Shown here piece after piece: positions 27,075-35,973 of a DNA stretch of 64,000 nt. The notes beneath the pieces were generated by a model. The model ran no database searches. It was not told the origin of the DNA and saw nothing but the letters and a program-made list of their open reading frames with translations. The stretch is from Lewinellaceae bacterium. Its GTDB lineage: Bacteria; Bacteroidota; Bacteroidia; Chitinophagales; Saprospiraceae. Each line of letters begins with the position of its first letter. Within the stretch, counting starts at the first letter, position 1. Location of the stretch: the NCBI GenBank assembly GCA_020636005.1, contig JACJYR010000001.1:3042501-3106500 (forward strand), in the 5' to 3' direction. The position numbers and the translations under genes are program-made.

Positions 27075-27890
27075 TTAATTCCCACCCAAGATCAAAGGCA
27101 ACCCATCGCCATTCCCACCAACCACTATCACTTTTGTATTCGGAGAATTGGCCAACTGCAAGGTCGCCTCGATGCCTTTGTCCTTGAGGATTTTATCGGT
27201 AAGGCTGGCGTTCAGGATCGTATTGGATTTTGATTTGGCCTCGGCTTCGATGATTTTCCGCTCGGCCTCGCTGCGCTCCTGCTGGAGGATGTACACATAT
27301 TTCAAGGCGAGCTGCTCGGACTGGATTTTTTCCTCAATGGCATCCTTCACCCGGTCGGGCAGGGCAATGTCGCGGATGAGGGTGGCCCGCAGGACGACGA
27401 AATTTTTGCCGAGGTTTTCCTGAATGTCCTTGTGTATCGAGGATTGTACCTCTTCCCTTTTGGAGGAATAAAGTTCTTCTGGCTGAAAGCGCCCGATCAC
27501 TTGCCGGACGGCCGATCTTACTTCAGGGCGCACCAGCGAGTTCAGATAATCGACGCCAAAATTTTCGTGCAGGTCGCCGATCTTGTCAAAATCGGGGTGT
27601 ACCCGCACCGTCACGTCCACCTTGATATTGAGGCCGTTGCTGGACAGCACCTCCATCTCCTCTTCTATCTGGTTTTCCCGCACATCGTAGATGTACATTT
27701 TGTTCCAGGGGGCAATGACATGGAAGCCTGGCTGAAAAAGGTTTTCTTTATCCAGGCCGGTGCCGAAGGGACGGAAAATGACGCCCCGTTCTCCCGGTTC
27801 TATGGTCAGAAAAGTGGAACTGGTAAGGATGAGGAACAGCACAAAGCCTATGAAGACGAATACGATGGTCGAAATGGTTTTCTTATTCAT
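27075..27890 (-). CDS. SPFH/prohibitin-family membrane protein
   Basis: 271 residues. One N-terminal membrane helix (about 8-27), then a band-7 domain (VEPGERGVIFRPFGTGL-like start, VLSSNGLNIKVDVTVRV, VRPEVRSAVRQVIGRF) and a C-terminal coiled coil (SEQLALKYVYILQQERSEAERKI). Closest in layout to eukaryote-like prohibitins. Such proteins form large membrane rings, often holding FtsH-type proteases or organising the membrane; no protease gene is adjacent. Probably cotranscribed with ppgK, which follows after 60 bp. Confidence 0.85.
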   Translation of the reverse strand: MNKKTISTIVFVFIGFVLFLILTSSTFLTIEPGERGVIFRPFGTGLDKENLFQPGFHVIAPWNKMYIYDVRENQIEEEMEVLSSNGLNIKVDVTVRVHPDFDKIGDLHENFGVDYLNSLVRPEVRSAVRQVIGRFQPEELYSSKREEVQSSIHKDIQENLGKNFVVLRATLIRDIALPDRVKDAIEEKIQSEQLALKYVYILQQERSEAERKIIEAEAKSKSNTILNASLTDKILKDKGIEATLQLANSPNTKVIVVGGNGDGLPLILGGN

Positions 27891-28089
27891 GATTGTTTAA
27901 AGATTTGATGAACTGATTTTTGAAACACAAAATAGTTGGATTTGGGTAAAGCTAACCAATTTGCCCCAAGCCGGGGTGCCTGACTTTGATAAAAACCTTG
28001 AAAATAAAGACAACGGGCGTACAAATTCAACGGGCCAAAAAATTGCTTCGCAACCTATTTAAACTTTCCTTTGTCGAAAATACAGCCCA

Positions 28090-29136
28090 ATGCCCTTGCT
28101 CAGGAACTGGTTCCTACTCTTCTGCTGGTATTTACTGTCGCCGATTGGCGCACCGGCCCAAGCCCAGCCGACCGACACGTCCGGGCTGGGATTTTCCATG
28201 AAGCCTCCCCCTAAGCTGCTATCGCTGGAACCCGCCACCACCCTGCACAAGGGCCGCTTCTGGCTGACTGCCGGCACTGGGCTGGCCGTATATTCAGGCG
28301 TTTCCATTGCGCTCTGGAATGCCTGGTACAAAGACTATCCCCTCACGGGCTTCCACACTTTCAATGACATGGGCGAATGGATGGACATGGACAAGGCCGG
28401 TCATCTTTTTTCGGCCAACATGGAGTGCAACTACGCCTTCCAGGGAGCAATGTGGACGGGGATGAAACGCAAAAACGCCCTATGGACGGCCGTAGGCGTG
28501 GGCATGGGCATACAGGCCACCATCGAGGTGATGGACGGTTTTTCGGAGGAATGGGGATTCTCTTTTCCCGATATTGCCTTCAATACCCTGGGAGTTGGCC
28601 TGTTTGCTGCCCAGGAACTGGCCTGGCACGAACAGCGCATCAAAATGAAAGTTTCCGGCATCCGGCCCGATTACGACAACACCCCCTTGCTGCCCGACGG
28701 GGCTGGGCAACCAACAACTTTGGACGACCGGGCAGCGGGCCTGTACGGTACTTCGTTCTTCCACGTCATTTTAAAAGACTACAATGCGCTGACGGTATGG
28801 GCGTCGGTCAATGTCAGCTCTTTTTTGGGCCACCCGGAAACAAGCAAATTCCCAAAATGGCTCAACCTCGCCGTCGGCTACGGTGCCGGGAACCTGTACG
28901 GCGGCTTTGAAAACCAATGGGCAACGGAGGATGGCAGCATTTTTTCGCTCGACCCGCAAACTTATCCGAGGTTCAGGCAGTTCTACCTCTCGCCCGACCT
29001 GGATTGGACCCGCATCCCTACCCGCCACCGCTGGCTGAAAGTGGGGCTGAGCCTCCTAAACTGGCTGAAATTCCCTGCCCCGGCCTTGGAATTCAACACC
29101 CTGGGGAACGTGAAATTTCATCCCCTGCACTGGTAG
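28090..29136 (+). CDS. DUF2279-family exported protein
   Basis: 348 residues with a signal peptide (cleavage near APAQAQP). The middle (about 70-190) is the DUF2279/YfiM-like region: FNDMGEWMDMDKAGHLFSA, ATIEVMDGFSEEWGFSFPDIAFNTLG, with conserved His, Asp and Glu residues around short hydrophobic helices. The C-terminal third is a set of aromatic strands. Function unknown; probably in the outer membrane or periplasm. It stands alone. Confidence 0.75.
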   Translation: MPLLRNWFLLFCWYLLSPIGAPAQAQPTDTSGLGFSMKPPPKLLSLEPATTLHKGRFWLTAGTGLAVYSGVSIALWNAWYKDYPLTGFHTFNDMGEWMDMDKAGHLFSANMECNYAFQGAMWTGMKRKNALWTAVGVGMGIQATIEVMDGFSEEWGFSFPDIAFNTLGVGLFAAQELAWHEQRIKMKVSGIRPDYDNTPLLPDGAGQPTTLDDRAAGLYGTSFFHVILKDYNALTVWASVNVSSFLGHPETSKFPKWLNLAVGYGAGNLYGGFENQWATEDGSIFSLDPQTYPRFRQFYLSPDLDWTRIPTRHRWLKVGLSLLNWLKFPAPALEFNTLGNVKFHPLHW

Positions 29137-29446
29137 GGCGGTTTTTTGAAAAAAAGTAGTGAGGAAATGCCCCAACAGCGTAGGAGGTTTTGAGGATTTT
29201 GAAAAAGTTGGGTTATATTTAGGCAATCAAAAGGCAACAGCAAATTTTTTTTATTGGTGGTAAAAAATTTAAGTGTTGTTTTTTTCAATATCAATTCAAA
29301 ACTTTGCCTTTATTTTTACGCCACCATATTGGGCCCGAAGGAAAGAATCATGCACTGGTTATCGCCTGAAATACCACCAAAACAGGCCATTTGATTAAAA
29401 GTGCAATTTTTTTCCCCTCGATCCTGACCAAAAACGAAATTAGATA
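29137..29446. other. AT-rich intergenic interval with a near-consensus promoter
   Basis: TTG at 29276-29278, 20 bp, AAACTTTG at 29299-29306 (one mismatch to TAnnTTTG). It would start a transcript near 29313 for the DksA-family gene with a leader of about 135 nt. Nothing else was seen. Confidence 0.4.
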
Positions 29447-30145
29447 ATGGATCAGAACGCAAGTGCAACCGCCAGATACCCCGATGCCGATTTGGCAGAG
29501 TTTCAGGCGATTATTGAAAAAAAGTTGGAAAAGTCGCAGGACGAACTGGGCTACCTGCAAGAACAAATCCTTGAAATAACCGAAAACAGCGGCGATGATC
29601 ACGGAGGCGATTGGATGGACGACAGCAGCACCAACAACGACATCGAATTCCTCAACAATATGGCCATCCGCCAGCGCAAGTACATTCAGGATCTGGAGAA
29701 TGCCCTGGTGCGCATCAAGAACAAGTCCTATGGCATTTGCTCTGTCACCGGGCAACTGATAGACAAGCGGCGCCTGCTGGCGGTGCCCACGGCTACCAAA
29801 AGCGTAGAGGCCAAAAATGCAGAAGCCATCCTGAAAGAAACCCAAAAAGTGGAAAAGAAAACTCCTCCCCCCATCGTGCGGGAAAAAGTGGAGAAAAAAG
29901 AAGGGCCTGCACAGCCTAAAATCATCACCAAGGTCATCCGCAAGCCCAAAGCAGCGCCTGCCAAACCAGTGGACATCGAAGATGACGACGATCTGGACTT
30001 TGGATTTGACAAAGAATACGACTACTCTGGCGGCGCCGAAGAGGAAACTACCGACGACAACTTCGAAAGTGCCGGTGGAGCCGAAGAACAACCAGATGTC
30101 TTCGCAGATGACGACGGCGGCGGTGACGACGACTACGAACTTTAG
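29447..30145 (+). CDS. DksA/TraR-family protein without zinc-finger cysteines, acidic tail
   Basis: 232 residues. Residues 15-95 form the antiparallel coiled coil; residues 92-125 are the degenerate zinc-finger region (SYGICSVTGQLIDKRRLLAVPTATKS) in which only Cys98 remains of the usual four. This form is normal in Bacteroidota. Residues 130-185 are Lys/Pro-rich and residues 187-232 almost wholly Asp/Glu/Gly, an unusually long acidic tail. The family binds the secondary channel of RNA polymerase and shapes ppGpp-dependent control. Followed by a terminator. Confidence 0.82.
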   Translation: MDQNASATARYPDADLAEFQAIIEKKLEKSQDELGYLQEQILEITENSGDDHGGDWMDDSSTNNDIEFLNNMAIRQRKYIQDLENALVRIKNKSYGICSVTGQLIDKRRLLAVPTATKSVEAKNAEAILKETQKVEKKTPPPIVREKVEKKEGPAQPKIITKVIRKPKAAPAKPVDIEDDDDLDFGFDKEYDYSGGAEEETTDDNFESAGGAEEQPDVFADDDGGGDDDYEL

Positions 30146-30177
30146 TCTTTGAAAAATACAGGAAGAACTCACTTCCA

Positions 30178-30238
30178 GGGTGCTGGGCAATCTGTAACAT
30201 TTTTTTCCTCCCTTCTCATTGCCAGGCACCCTTTTTTT
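30178..30238 (+). terminator. Terminator after the DksA-family gene
   Basis: GGGTGCTGGGCAAT (30178-30191) pairs with ATTGCCAGGCACCC (30218-30231) with two mismatches and a long loop, followed by seven T. Confidence 0.6.
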
Positions 30239-30271
30239 ATGCCCCTCTCAGCCCTTTTCTTTTTTCTTCCC

Positions 30272-31561
30272 TTACTTGCATTGCCTGTAAAACCGCTCCA
30301 TCAGTTGGTGGAAGTCCACGAGGGTGTTCTCCGATACAAATCCTGATTTGGCGATGTTGCGGTGAAGGGTCAGTATCTTCTCCAAGACCTCCAGCGGCAC
30401 CTCCGAAATAGCAGCAAGGTTGACAGCAAAATGGCTGTCCAGTTCCCTCGTCGGCAGGTGGTAGCGATCCCGCACGAAACCAAGGAAGAGCTTCATTTTT
30501 TGAAGCGCCAGTTGCTTGTGGTTGTTTTGGGTAAAATAGAGCCTGCCGATGGTGCCGATGAATTCCAGCGAGGTATTGGTGTTTTGTTCCAACACCGGGA
30601 TGATGCGCTGCCGCCGCCTGGCCCGGAAGGCCAGGTAGAGGATGGCCATGCCCAGCAGGGTGTACCACGCCCATGCCAATGGTGGCTGCGAAAGGATGTA
30701 CCTCAGCGGGCTTTCGCTGAAGCTCCGCTGGCTGCGGGCCGGGCGATCATAGCGGCTGGTATAGTCGTCCCAAAGGATAGTCGCAGGGAGGAGGTGCGAA
30801 AAAGATTTCGCTACATATTCCGCCCCTTCCTCCCGCACGAGGTGGTAGTTGGTAAAGGCAATCGGCGTGGAGTGCAGGTAGAATGCCCCCTGGCCAAAGC
30901 TTGCTTTGGCAAAATTGATGAACGTATCATTGGCGATGGTGCCGAGGTTGGCAAAGACCGTTTGGCTGTCACAAAACAAAACCGGTGGCAGGTAGTCCCA
31001 CGCATAGGAATTCACTTGTTGCCATTCCCAAAATTTATAGTTGTAACCAGCAGCCTTCCTTAGTTCCGGGTGAACAAAGTTCAAGGTGGCCATTGAATCC
31101 GTAAAGAAATATTCTTCCGATTCCATCAGATCACCCATTGACAAGTTGGTGCATTCCTGTTTTCCAATCGTATCGAGCAAGGAAAGCGGGAATTGCTGGC
31201 AGGCGATAAAGGCAGTGTTGCCACGCCCCACAAAACCCAGCAAGGCATCCATTTCCAGGGAATCCAGGGAAAGCCAGGAGCCGATAAAAACATAGTTGGC
31301 CGGGGTCTCCGCCCCCCGAAGGGTAGCAGCGAGGCTGTCTTTCACTGCTTCGTATTTTTGGCCGGGGAAATAATCTTTCAGCAGGTTGGAAACGAGCCAG
31401 GTGCCGTAAGGATCCTTGCTTTCCGGGCGGTAGTGCTCCCACCAGTTGTGCCGTTTGCCGCAGCCGCTGCCCATCAGGAAGGCCAAACACAAAGCGGCCC
31501 AAAGCAGGCCGTAACCCCCTTGTTTTGAGGATGGCTGTAAATCTGCGAAGGAATGGTTCAT
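30272..31561 (-). CDS. DUF4350-domain membrane protein
   Basis: 429 residues, N-terminal hydrophobic helix (about 17-34) ending in GSGC, possibly a lipobox. The lumen-facing part (about 40-270) is the DUF4350 domain: KDPYGTWLVSNLLKDYFPG, YVFIGSWLSLDSLEMDALLGFVGRGNTAFIA. A second helix (about 290-315) is followed by a cytoplasmic helical tail. In other bacteria DUF4350 genes sit with MoxR ATPase/DUF58 clusters; that cluster is not visible here. It is the last gene of a four-gene minus-strand run. The start codon lies within a heptamer array. Confidence 0.75.
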   Translation of the reverse strand: MNHSFADLQPSSKQGGYGLLWAALCLAFLMGSGCGKRHNWWEHYRPESKDPYGTWLVSNLLKDYFPGQKYEAVKDSLAATLRGAETPANYVFIGSWLSLDSLEMDALLGFVGRGNTAFIACQQFPLSLLDTIGKQECTNLSMGDLMESEEYFFTDSMATLNFVHPELRKAAGYNYKFWEWQQVNSYAWDYLPPVLFCDSQTVFANLGTIANDTFINFAKASFGQGAFYLHSTPIAFTNYHLVREEGAEYVAKSFSHLLPATILWDDYTSRYDRPARSQRSFSESPLRYILSQPPLAWAWYTLLGMAILYLAFRARRRQRIIPVLEQNTNTSLEFIGTIGRLYFTQNNHKQLALQKMKLFLGFVRDRYHLPTRELDSHFAVNLAAISEVPLEVLEKILTLHRNIAKSGFVSENTLVDFHQLMERFYRQCK

Positions 31562-31589
31562 CGTTTATGGTTCATCATTCATCGTCCTC
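31555..31589. repeat. Heptanucleotide array covering a start codon
   Basis: Five successive units: GGTTCAT, CGTTTAT, GGTTCAT, CATTCAT, CGTCCTC. The array fills the whole gap between the aldehyde dehydrogenase stop and the DUF4350 start. Confidence 0.6.
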
Positions 31590-33030
31590 AACTATACTTG
31601 ATACAAACATTTTTAGCTTCGGTAAAAAACCGCAAGGCCTCCGTGCCGCCTTCCCTGCCCACGCCGGAGTTTTTTACCCCTCCAAACGGCGTCCGCAAGT
31701 CACGCAGCAGCCAGCAGTTTACCCAAACGATACCGGCCTGGATGCGCTCGGCCACCCGGCTGGCCCGGCTGATGTCCTGCGTCCAGATGGTGGAGGCGAG
31801 GCCGTACTCCACGCCATTGGCCATTGCGATGGCTTCCTCTTCCGTATCAAATGGCTGCAGCGTGACGACCGGGCCGAAGATTTCTTCCTGGTTGGTCCGG
31901 CAGGTATTCGGCAAGCCTTCGACCACTGCGGGACTGAGGTAGTAGCCACCCGACAATCCGCCTGGCAGTTCGACGGATTCACCGCCGCACAAGATGGCGC
32001 CGCCCTCCTCTTTGGCGAGGGAGAGGTAGCCCATCACTTTTTCTTTATGTTGTTTGGAAACGAGCGCTCCCATATTGGTGTCATCGTTAAAAGGATCGCC
32101 CACTTTTAATTGCCGCACCCGGCGTACGAGTTCGTTCCGGAATTTTTCGTACAACGGCCTTTCGATATAAACCCTTGAGCCACACAGGCATATTTGGCCA
32201 TTGTTGGCAAAGGAAGAGCGGACGGTCGTGCTGACGGCCTCTTCGAAGTTGCAGTCGGCAAAAATGAGGTTTGGGTTTTTGCCGCCCAGTTCGAGCGAGA
32301 GTTTTTTAAACATCGGCGCTGCCGTGCGGGCAAGGATGCGGCCTGTCGCCGTACCGCCCGTGAAGCTGATGGCCTTGATTTTTGGATGCTCGACGATGGC
32401 CTGGCCAGCCTTTGGGCCAAGGCCGTGCACGATGTTTAAAACACCGGCTGGCAGGCCTGCTTCCATGCAGATTTTTGACAAAAGAAAAGCCGTCATCGGT
32501 GTGAGTTCGGAAGGCTTGGCCACCACGCAATTGCCCGCTGCCAGGGCGGGTGCTATCTTCCAGGTGAATAAATACAGCGGCAGGTTCCAGGGCGAAATGC
32601 ACCCTACTACGCCGATAGGCTGGCGCAGGGTGAAGTTGATCGCTTGCCCTTCTATGTGGTGCGATTCGGAACTGAAATGCAAAATAGCTGTGGCAAAAAA
32701 ACGGAAGTTCGCCTGCGCCCTGGGGATGTCAACGGTGCGGGAGGTGGAAATGGCCTTGCCGGAGTCACGGCTTTCTGCCTGGGCCAGTTCCTCCACCTGT
32801 TCCTGGATCAGATCGGCGATGCGGTGCAGGATGCGGTAGCGCTCCTGCAGGCCACAGGTGGACCAGGCTGGGAAGGCTTTTTCGGCGGCCTCCACGGCAG
32901 CCTGCACATCGGCGGCGTCCGAGTCGGGGATGTGGGAATAGACGTTGCCGGTGGATGGATCGTAGTTGTCGAGGTAGTTGCCGGATTGGGCGGGGGTAAG
33001 GTGTCCGTTGATGTAGTTGTGGATGTGCAT
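31588..33030 (-). CDS. Aldehyde dehydrogenase, 2-(hydroxy/amino)muconic semialdehyde type
   Basis: 480 residues, full NAD-dependent ALDH. Catalytic Glu in LELGGKNPN and the Cys in NNGQICLCGSRVYIE; N in SPWNLPLYLFTWK and the glycine FTGGTATGR of the coenzyme site are present. The signature WVNCWLLRDLRTPFGG near the C-terminus is typical of 2-hydroxymuconic or 2-aminomuconic semialdehyde dehydrogenases (aromatic or kynurenine catabolism), so that specificity is likely but no other pathway gene is close. Starts 13 bp after the M28 peptidase gene. Confidence 0.85.
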   Translation of the reverse strand: MHIHNYINGHLTPAQSGNYLDNYDPSTGNVYSHIPDSDAADVQAAVEAAEKAFPAWSTCGLQERYRILHRIADLIQEQVEELAQAESRDSGKAISTSRTVDIPRAQANFRFFATAILHFSSESHHIEGQAINFTLRQPIGVVGCISPWNLPLYLFTWKIAPALAAGNCVVAKPSELTPMTAFLLSKICMEAGLPAGVLNIVHGLGPKAGQAIVEHPKIKAISFTGGTATGRILARTAAPMFKKLSLELGGKNPNLIFADCNFEEAVSTTVRSSFANNGQICLCGSRVYIERPLYEKFRNELVRRVRQLKVGDPFNDDTNMGALVSKQHKEKVMGYLSLAKEEGGAILCGGESVELPGGLSGGYYLSPAVVEGLPNTCRTNQEEIFGPVVTLQPFDTEEEAIAMANGVEYGLASTIWTQDISRASRVAERIQAGIVWVNCWLLRDLRTPFGGVKNSGVGREGGTEALRFFTEAKNVCIKYS

Positions 33031-33043
33031 TTGAGAATTATTT

Positions 33044-34111
33044 TCAAAACCTCCCCGCAGCCTCCCGATAGATCACCTCCAGCATCGTTTGCCCCACTGC
33101 CCGCAGGGTCCGCACGTCAATCACCTGCATGTTGTCGTTGTGCGTGTGCCAATGGTCGCCGAAGCCAGTCTGGCTGTTGGCGGGCTTGCCGATGATGTCT
33201 ATCATGGGTATTTTGGCGATGGTGTTCACGAAATAGTGGTCGTCGGTGATGGCGCCCGCCTTTTCGTTGACGAAGTAGTTGGTGTAGCCGAGGCTCTGGC
33301 CGAGGCTCCAGACCTTGTTCATCACCTCCGGGGCGAAGTTCATGGAGACGGCCTCTTTCAGGAAGCGGGTATTTTTGGCGCCCACCATGTCGAGCAGGAT
33401 GCCGTACCTGGGCCGGTAGCCAGCGGGCACGATATTTTTTGACCAATACTGCGAGCCGAGGCACCAGGTTTCCGGTTGAGGGTCTACGTCATTGTCATTG
33501 CCGTGGTCTTCTGCATCAAAGAGGATGAGGTCCACGCCAATATCGGCCGGGTTTGCTTGTAGCTGGCGGGCTATTTCGAGCAGGATGCCCGTGCTGCTGC
33601 CCCCGTCGTCGGCACCCAGTATCGGCTCGTCGCTCCGGTCCACGTTCAGTGGGGAGTCGGCGATGTGGCGGCTGTCCCAATGCGATGCGAAAAAAATGCG
33701 CTTGGGCGCCGAGGGTTTGTACTGGGCAATGATGTTGACGCCGTTGAGCACGGTGCCCGTGTATGCCCTGGCCTGGAAAGGCTGTTCAATGACTTCGAGG
33801 CCAAAGGATTTGAATTGGCCGACGAGCCATTCCCTGCATTTTTTGTGGGCATCGGTATTGGGCACACGGGGGCCGAAAGCGACCTGCTTGTCCACATAAT
33901 GAAAAGCAGAGTCCCGGTCAAATTTTGGGACGGGGACAGGCTGTTCAATACTTGTTTCGGTAGTGGACGGTTTGTTGGTGGTGTCCCCTTTGCAGCCTGC
34001 GTTTGAAACGAGGATGGCAAAAAGGGAAACAGAAAAGGCGAAACTGAAAATGGTTGATATTTTCAGATGGCCGCCCAAGTTTTGCCCGGAGGCTTTTTTT
34101 ATTAGTTGCAT
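33044..34111 (-). CDS. M28-family metallopeptidase / glutaminyl cyclase-like lipoprotein
   Basis: 355 residues from ATG 34111, which overlaps the stop of the DUF4199 gene by one base (TAATG), so translation is probably coupled. The N-terminus is a lipoprotein signal (SNAGC). Zinc-site segments: FASHWDSRHIAD, LGADDGGSSTGILLEIARQL, LFDAEDHG, WCLGSQYW and the final DHWHTHNDN His. This set is typical of QPCT-like M28 proteins, which either cyclise N-terminal Gln or cleave dipeptides in the periplasm. Confidence 0.85.
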   Translation of the reverse strand: MQLIKKASGQNLGGHLKISTIFSFAFSVSLFAILVSNAGCKGDTTNKPSTTETSIEQPVPVPKFDRDSAFHYVDKQVAFGPRVPNTDAHKKCREWLVGQFKSFGLEVIEQPFQARAYTGTVLNGVNIIAQYKPSAPKRIFFASHWDSRHIADSPLNVDRSDEPILGADDGGSSTGILLEIARQLQANPADIGVDLILFDAEDHGNDNDVDPQPETWCLGSQYWSKNIVPAGYRPRYGILLDMVGAKNTRFLKEAVSMNFAPEVMNKVWSLGQSLGYTNYFVNEKAGAITDDHYFVNTIAKIPMIDIIGKPANSQTGFGDHWHTHNDNMQVIDVRTLRAVGQTMLEVIYREAAGRF

Positions 34112-34569
34112 TAGTCTGCACTTCTTTTGGTAAACAATGGAAAGAGCAGTGAAAACAGTAACCCGAAAACAACGCCTGAACCAACGTGCTGCAACAGGAA
34201 GTTGCCGAACGGATCGATGGCGATGTTGCCCTCGCTGCTCTTTTCGGCAAGGATATGAACGAAATCGGGATTGATCAATATTGCAAACAAATAAATCAGC
34301 AAAGTGCTGATAGGAATGAAAATCAGCGTCATGATAGCGGCGGCCCAAAAGCCCTCGCCCCACGACATCACCCCGTTGTAGTCTGCCTCCCGCTTTTCCC
34401 GGCAGAGCAGGTAATAAACGACCACGAAGAGGATGACGGAAAAGGCCATGTTGACCATGGCCCAGGTTTGAAAATTCTCCGCCGTCTGCAGGCCGAGCAT
34501 TTTTTCGATGAGCAACCAGATGAAAAGCACGATGGAGGCGATGATCGCCCATTTTGTTTCTGTTCTCAT
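34111..34569 (-). CDS. DUF4199 membrane protein
   Basis: 152 residues, four membrane helices (about 8-24, 40-57, 75-100, 125-145) with the DUF4199 features TKWAIIASIVLFIW and YNGVMSWGEGFWAAAIMTL. Function unknown. First gene of a tight run with the M28 peptidase (overlap of one base), aldehyde dehydrogenase and DUF4350 genes. Confidence 0.8.
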   Translation of the reverse strand: MRTETKWAIIASIVLFIWLLIEKMLGLQTAENFQTWAMVNMAFSVILFVVVYYLLCREKREADYNGVMSWGEGFWAAAIMTLIFIPISTLLIYLFAILINPDFVHILAEKSSEGNIAIDPFGNFLLQHVGSGVVFGLLFSLLFPLFTKRSAD

Positions 34570-34941
34570 GTCAGTTGATTTTTTCGTTAAACGTTGAAAC
34601 AGTATGAGTGCCGTTGTCCAAGGGCCATCCAGAAAAGCATACTGGCGGTATAAGGCCTGTTGATCCTATCTGCTGACCCGGACAAGCAGGACGGTTAAAG
34701 GTAGCAAGAATGTTTTGGAAATAGGCCGGTATGCACCAGTAAGTACGCAGCAGGGAGAATGGAAAAGAATATGGCAAGGCAGGCCAGATTGACCATATCG
34801 CTGCCTCTCCCGAGTGGATTCGGGACAGGATCTGTCAACTCAATACTATGGACTAGCCACAAGTACTGAAAAGACAAAGACCCTCCTGGCTGGCCGAAGG
34901 GGTGTCTTCCGAATATTCATGCTCATCAGGTATATTGATGA
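34570..34941. other. Intergenic interval, probably decayed sequence
   Basis: No intact gene. The sequence shows no clear composition signal or homology that I can name; by its position it may be the remains of the missing 5' part of the P-loop kinase gene that follows. Confidence 0.35.
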
Positions 34942-35481
34942 GGCAGCCGCTGCCTGGAATTTTTTATACAGCCCCGTGCGTTTTTCAACCACCACAGCAA
35001 GTTCCGCTATTTTTTCACCGGCACAAATTATCCGGTGGAGCTGTACGACGACACGAAATTTACGGTGGAATTGCTCTCCGGCATCGCCGGCAGCGGCAAG
35101 GATTTTTATTTAAAAAACAACCGTTTGCCCGTCGTCAGCCTCGACGACCTGCGCCGGGAAATGGGCGTTCGCCACGGCGACAGCCTGGGGCAGGGCCACG
35201 TCATCCAGCGGGCGCAGGAGCTGGCGAAACGCTACGCCGCCGCCCGCCAGTCCTTCGTCTGGAATGCCACCAACCTGACCACCGACATGCGCTCGAAAAT
35301 CATCAACATGCTGAGCGTGTACAATCCATATTTTAAAATCACCTACCTGGAAACGAGTATGGAAAACATCTTCGCCCGGCGGAAGGAGGACATTCCACGG
35401 GTGGCATTGGAAAAGATGATTCGGGTATTGGATATGCCGCTGGCGACGGAGGGGCATGAGGTGGGGTGGGTGCGGGGGTGA
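34942..35481 (+). pseudogene. 5'-truncated P-loop kinase-like gene (remnant of an HD + AAA kinase)
   Basis: The frame that ends at 35481 is coding-like from about 34942: it reads RCLEFFIQPRAFFNHHSKF before reaching VELYDDTKF, but a stop (34939-34941) closes it and no ATG lies at the front; only GTG codons such as 35035 would give a start. The conserved part is a P-loop kinase: SGIAGSGKD (Walker A), LDDLRREMG, then VWNATNLTTDMRSKIINML. From memory this C-terminal arrangement occurs in longer Bacteroidota proteins with an N-terminal HD-like domain, which is missing here. So this is either a relic or a short derivative starting at GTG 35035 (148 residues). Confidence 0.55.
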
Positions 35482-35565
35482 GGAAGGCAGCCACTAAATT
35501 TGGCGATTGCTTTTGTTGGCTTTTCACTTGCCATCACTTAGTTTTGTAAGAGAAACAACAACCGG

Positions 35566-35973
35566 ATGTCCAAAGCGCAACCCATACATTCTCAAATAGA
35601 TACCAGGGAACTTCTGGCAAACGCCGCCAAGATGGGCGTGCAGGAGTTGGAAGTCCTGATGCGGGAGTTAAACAACGTTTTATCCCGAAAAAAACACAAG
35701 GATAAAGACCACCGGGAAAGAGAATTGCTTCGGCTCATCAATGAAACCGTATTGGCCAAGGAGAAGCGGGAGCGCTATTGGACGGTCTCCCTTCAATTAG
35801 AAGAAGGTTCTATTTCAGCGGAAGAACACCGGGAACTTATGCAATTGGCTGGCGAGGAAGAATGGCTCCGCAACAAGCGGGTGGCTTACCTGGTGGAACT
35901 GTCCCAGCTCCGCAACCTTTCCCTCTCGCAAGTCATGGAAGAAATGGGGTTGAAACCGCCTGGTCATGGCTAA
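35566..35973 (+). CDS. Small helical protein of an HNH-endonuclease bicistron
   Basis: 135 residues, all helical, highly charged, no signal. It carries a segment ERELLRLINETVLAKEKRERY and an EEHRELMQLAGEEE part, ending in LSLSQVMEEMGLKPPGHG. The 3' end overlaps the HNH gene by 8 bp, so the two are translationally linked. Similar small-protein + HNH pairs occur, from memory, in cyanobacteria, always in this order. A partner or antitoxin role is possible but unproven. Confidence 0.6.
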   Translation: MSKAQPIHSQIDTRELLANAAKMGVQELEVLMRELNNVLSRKKHKDKDHRERELLRLINETVLAKEKRERYWTVSLQLEEGSISAEEHRELMQLAGEEEWLRNKRVAYLVELSQLRNLSLSQVMEEMGLKPPGHG

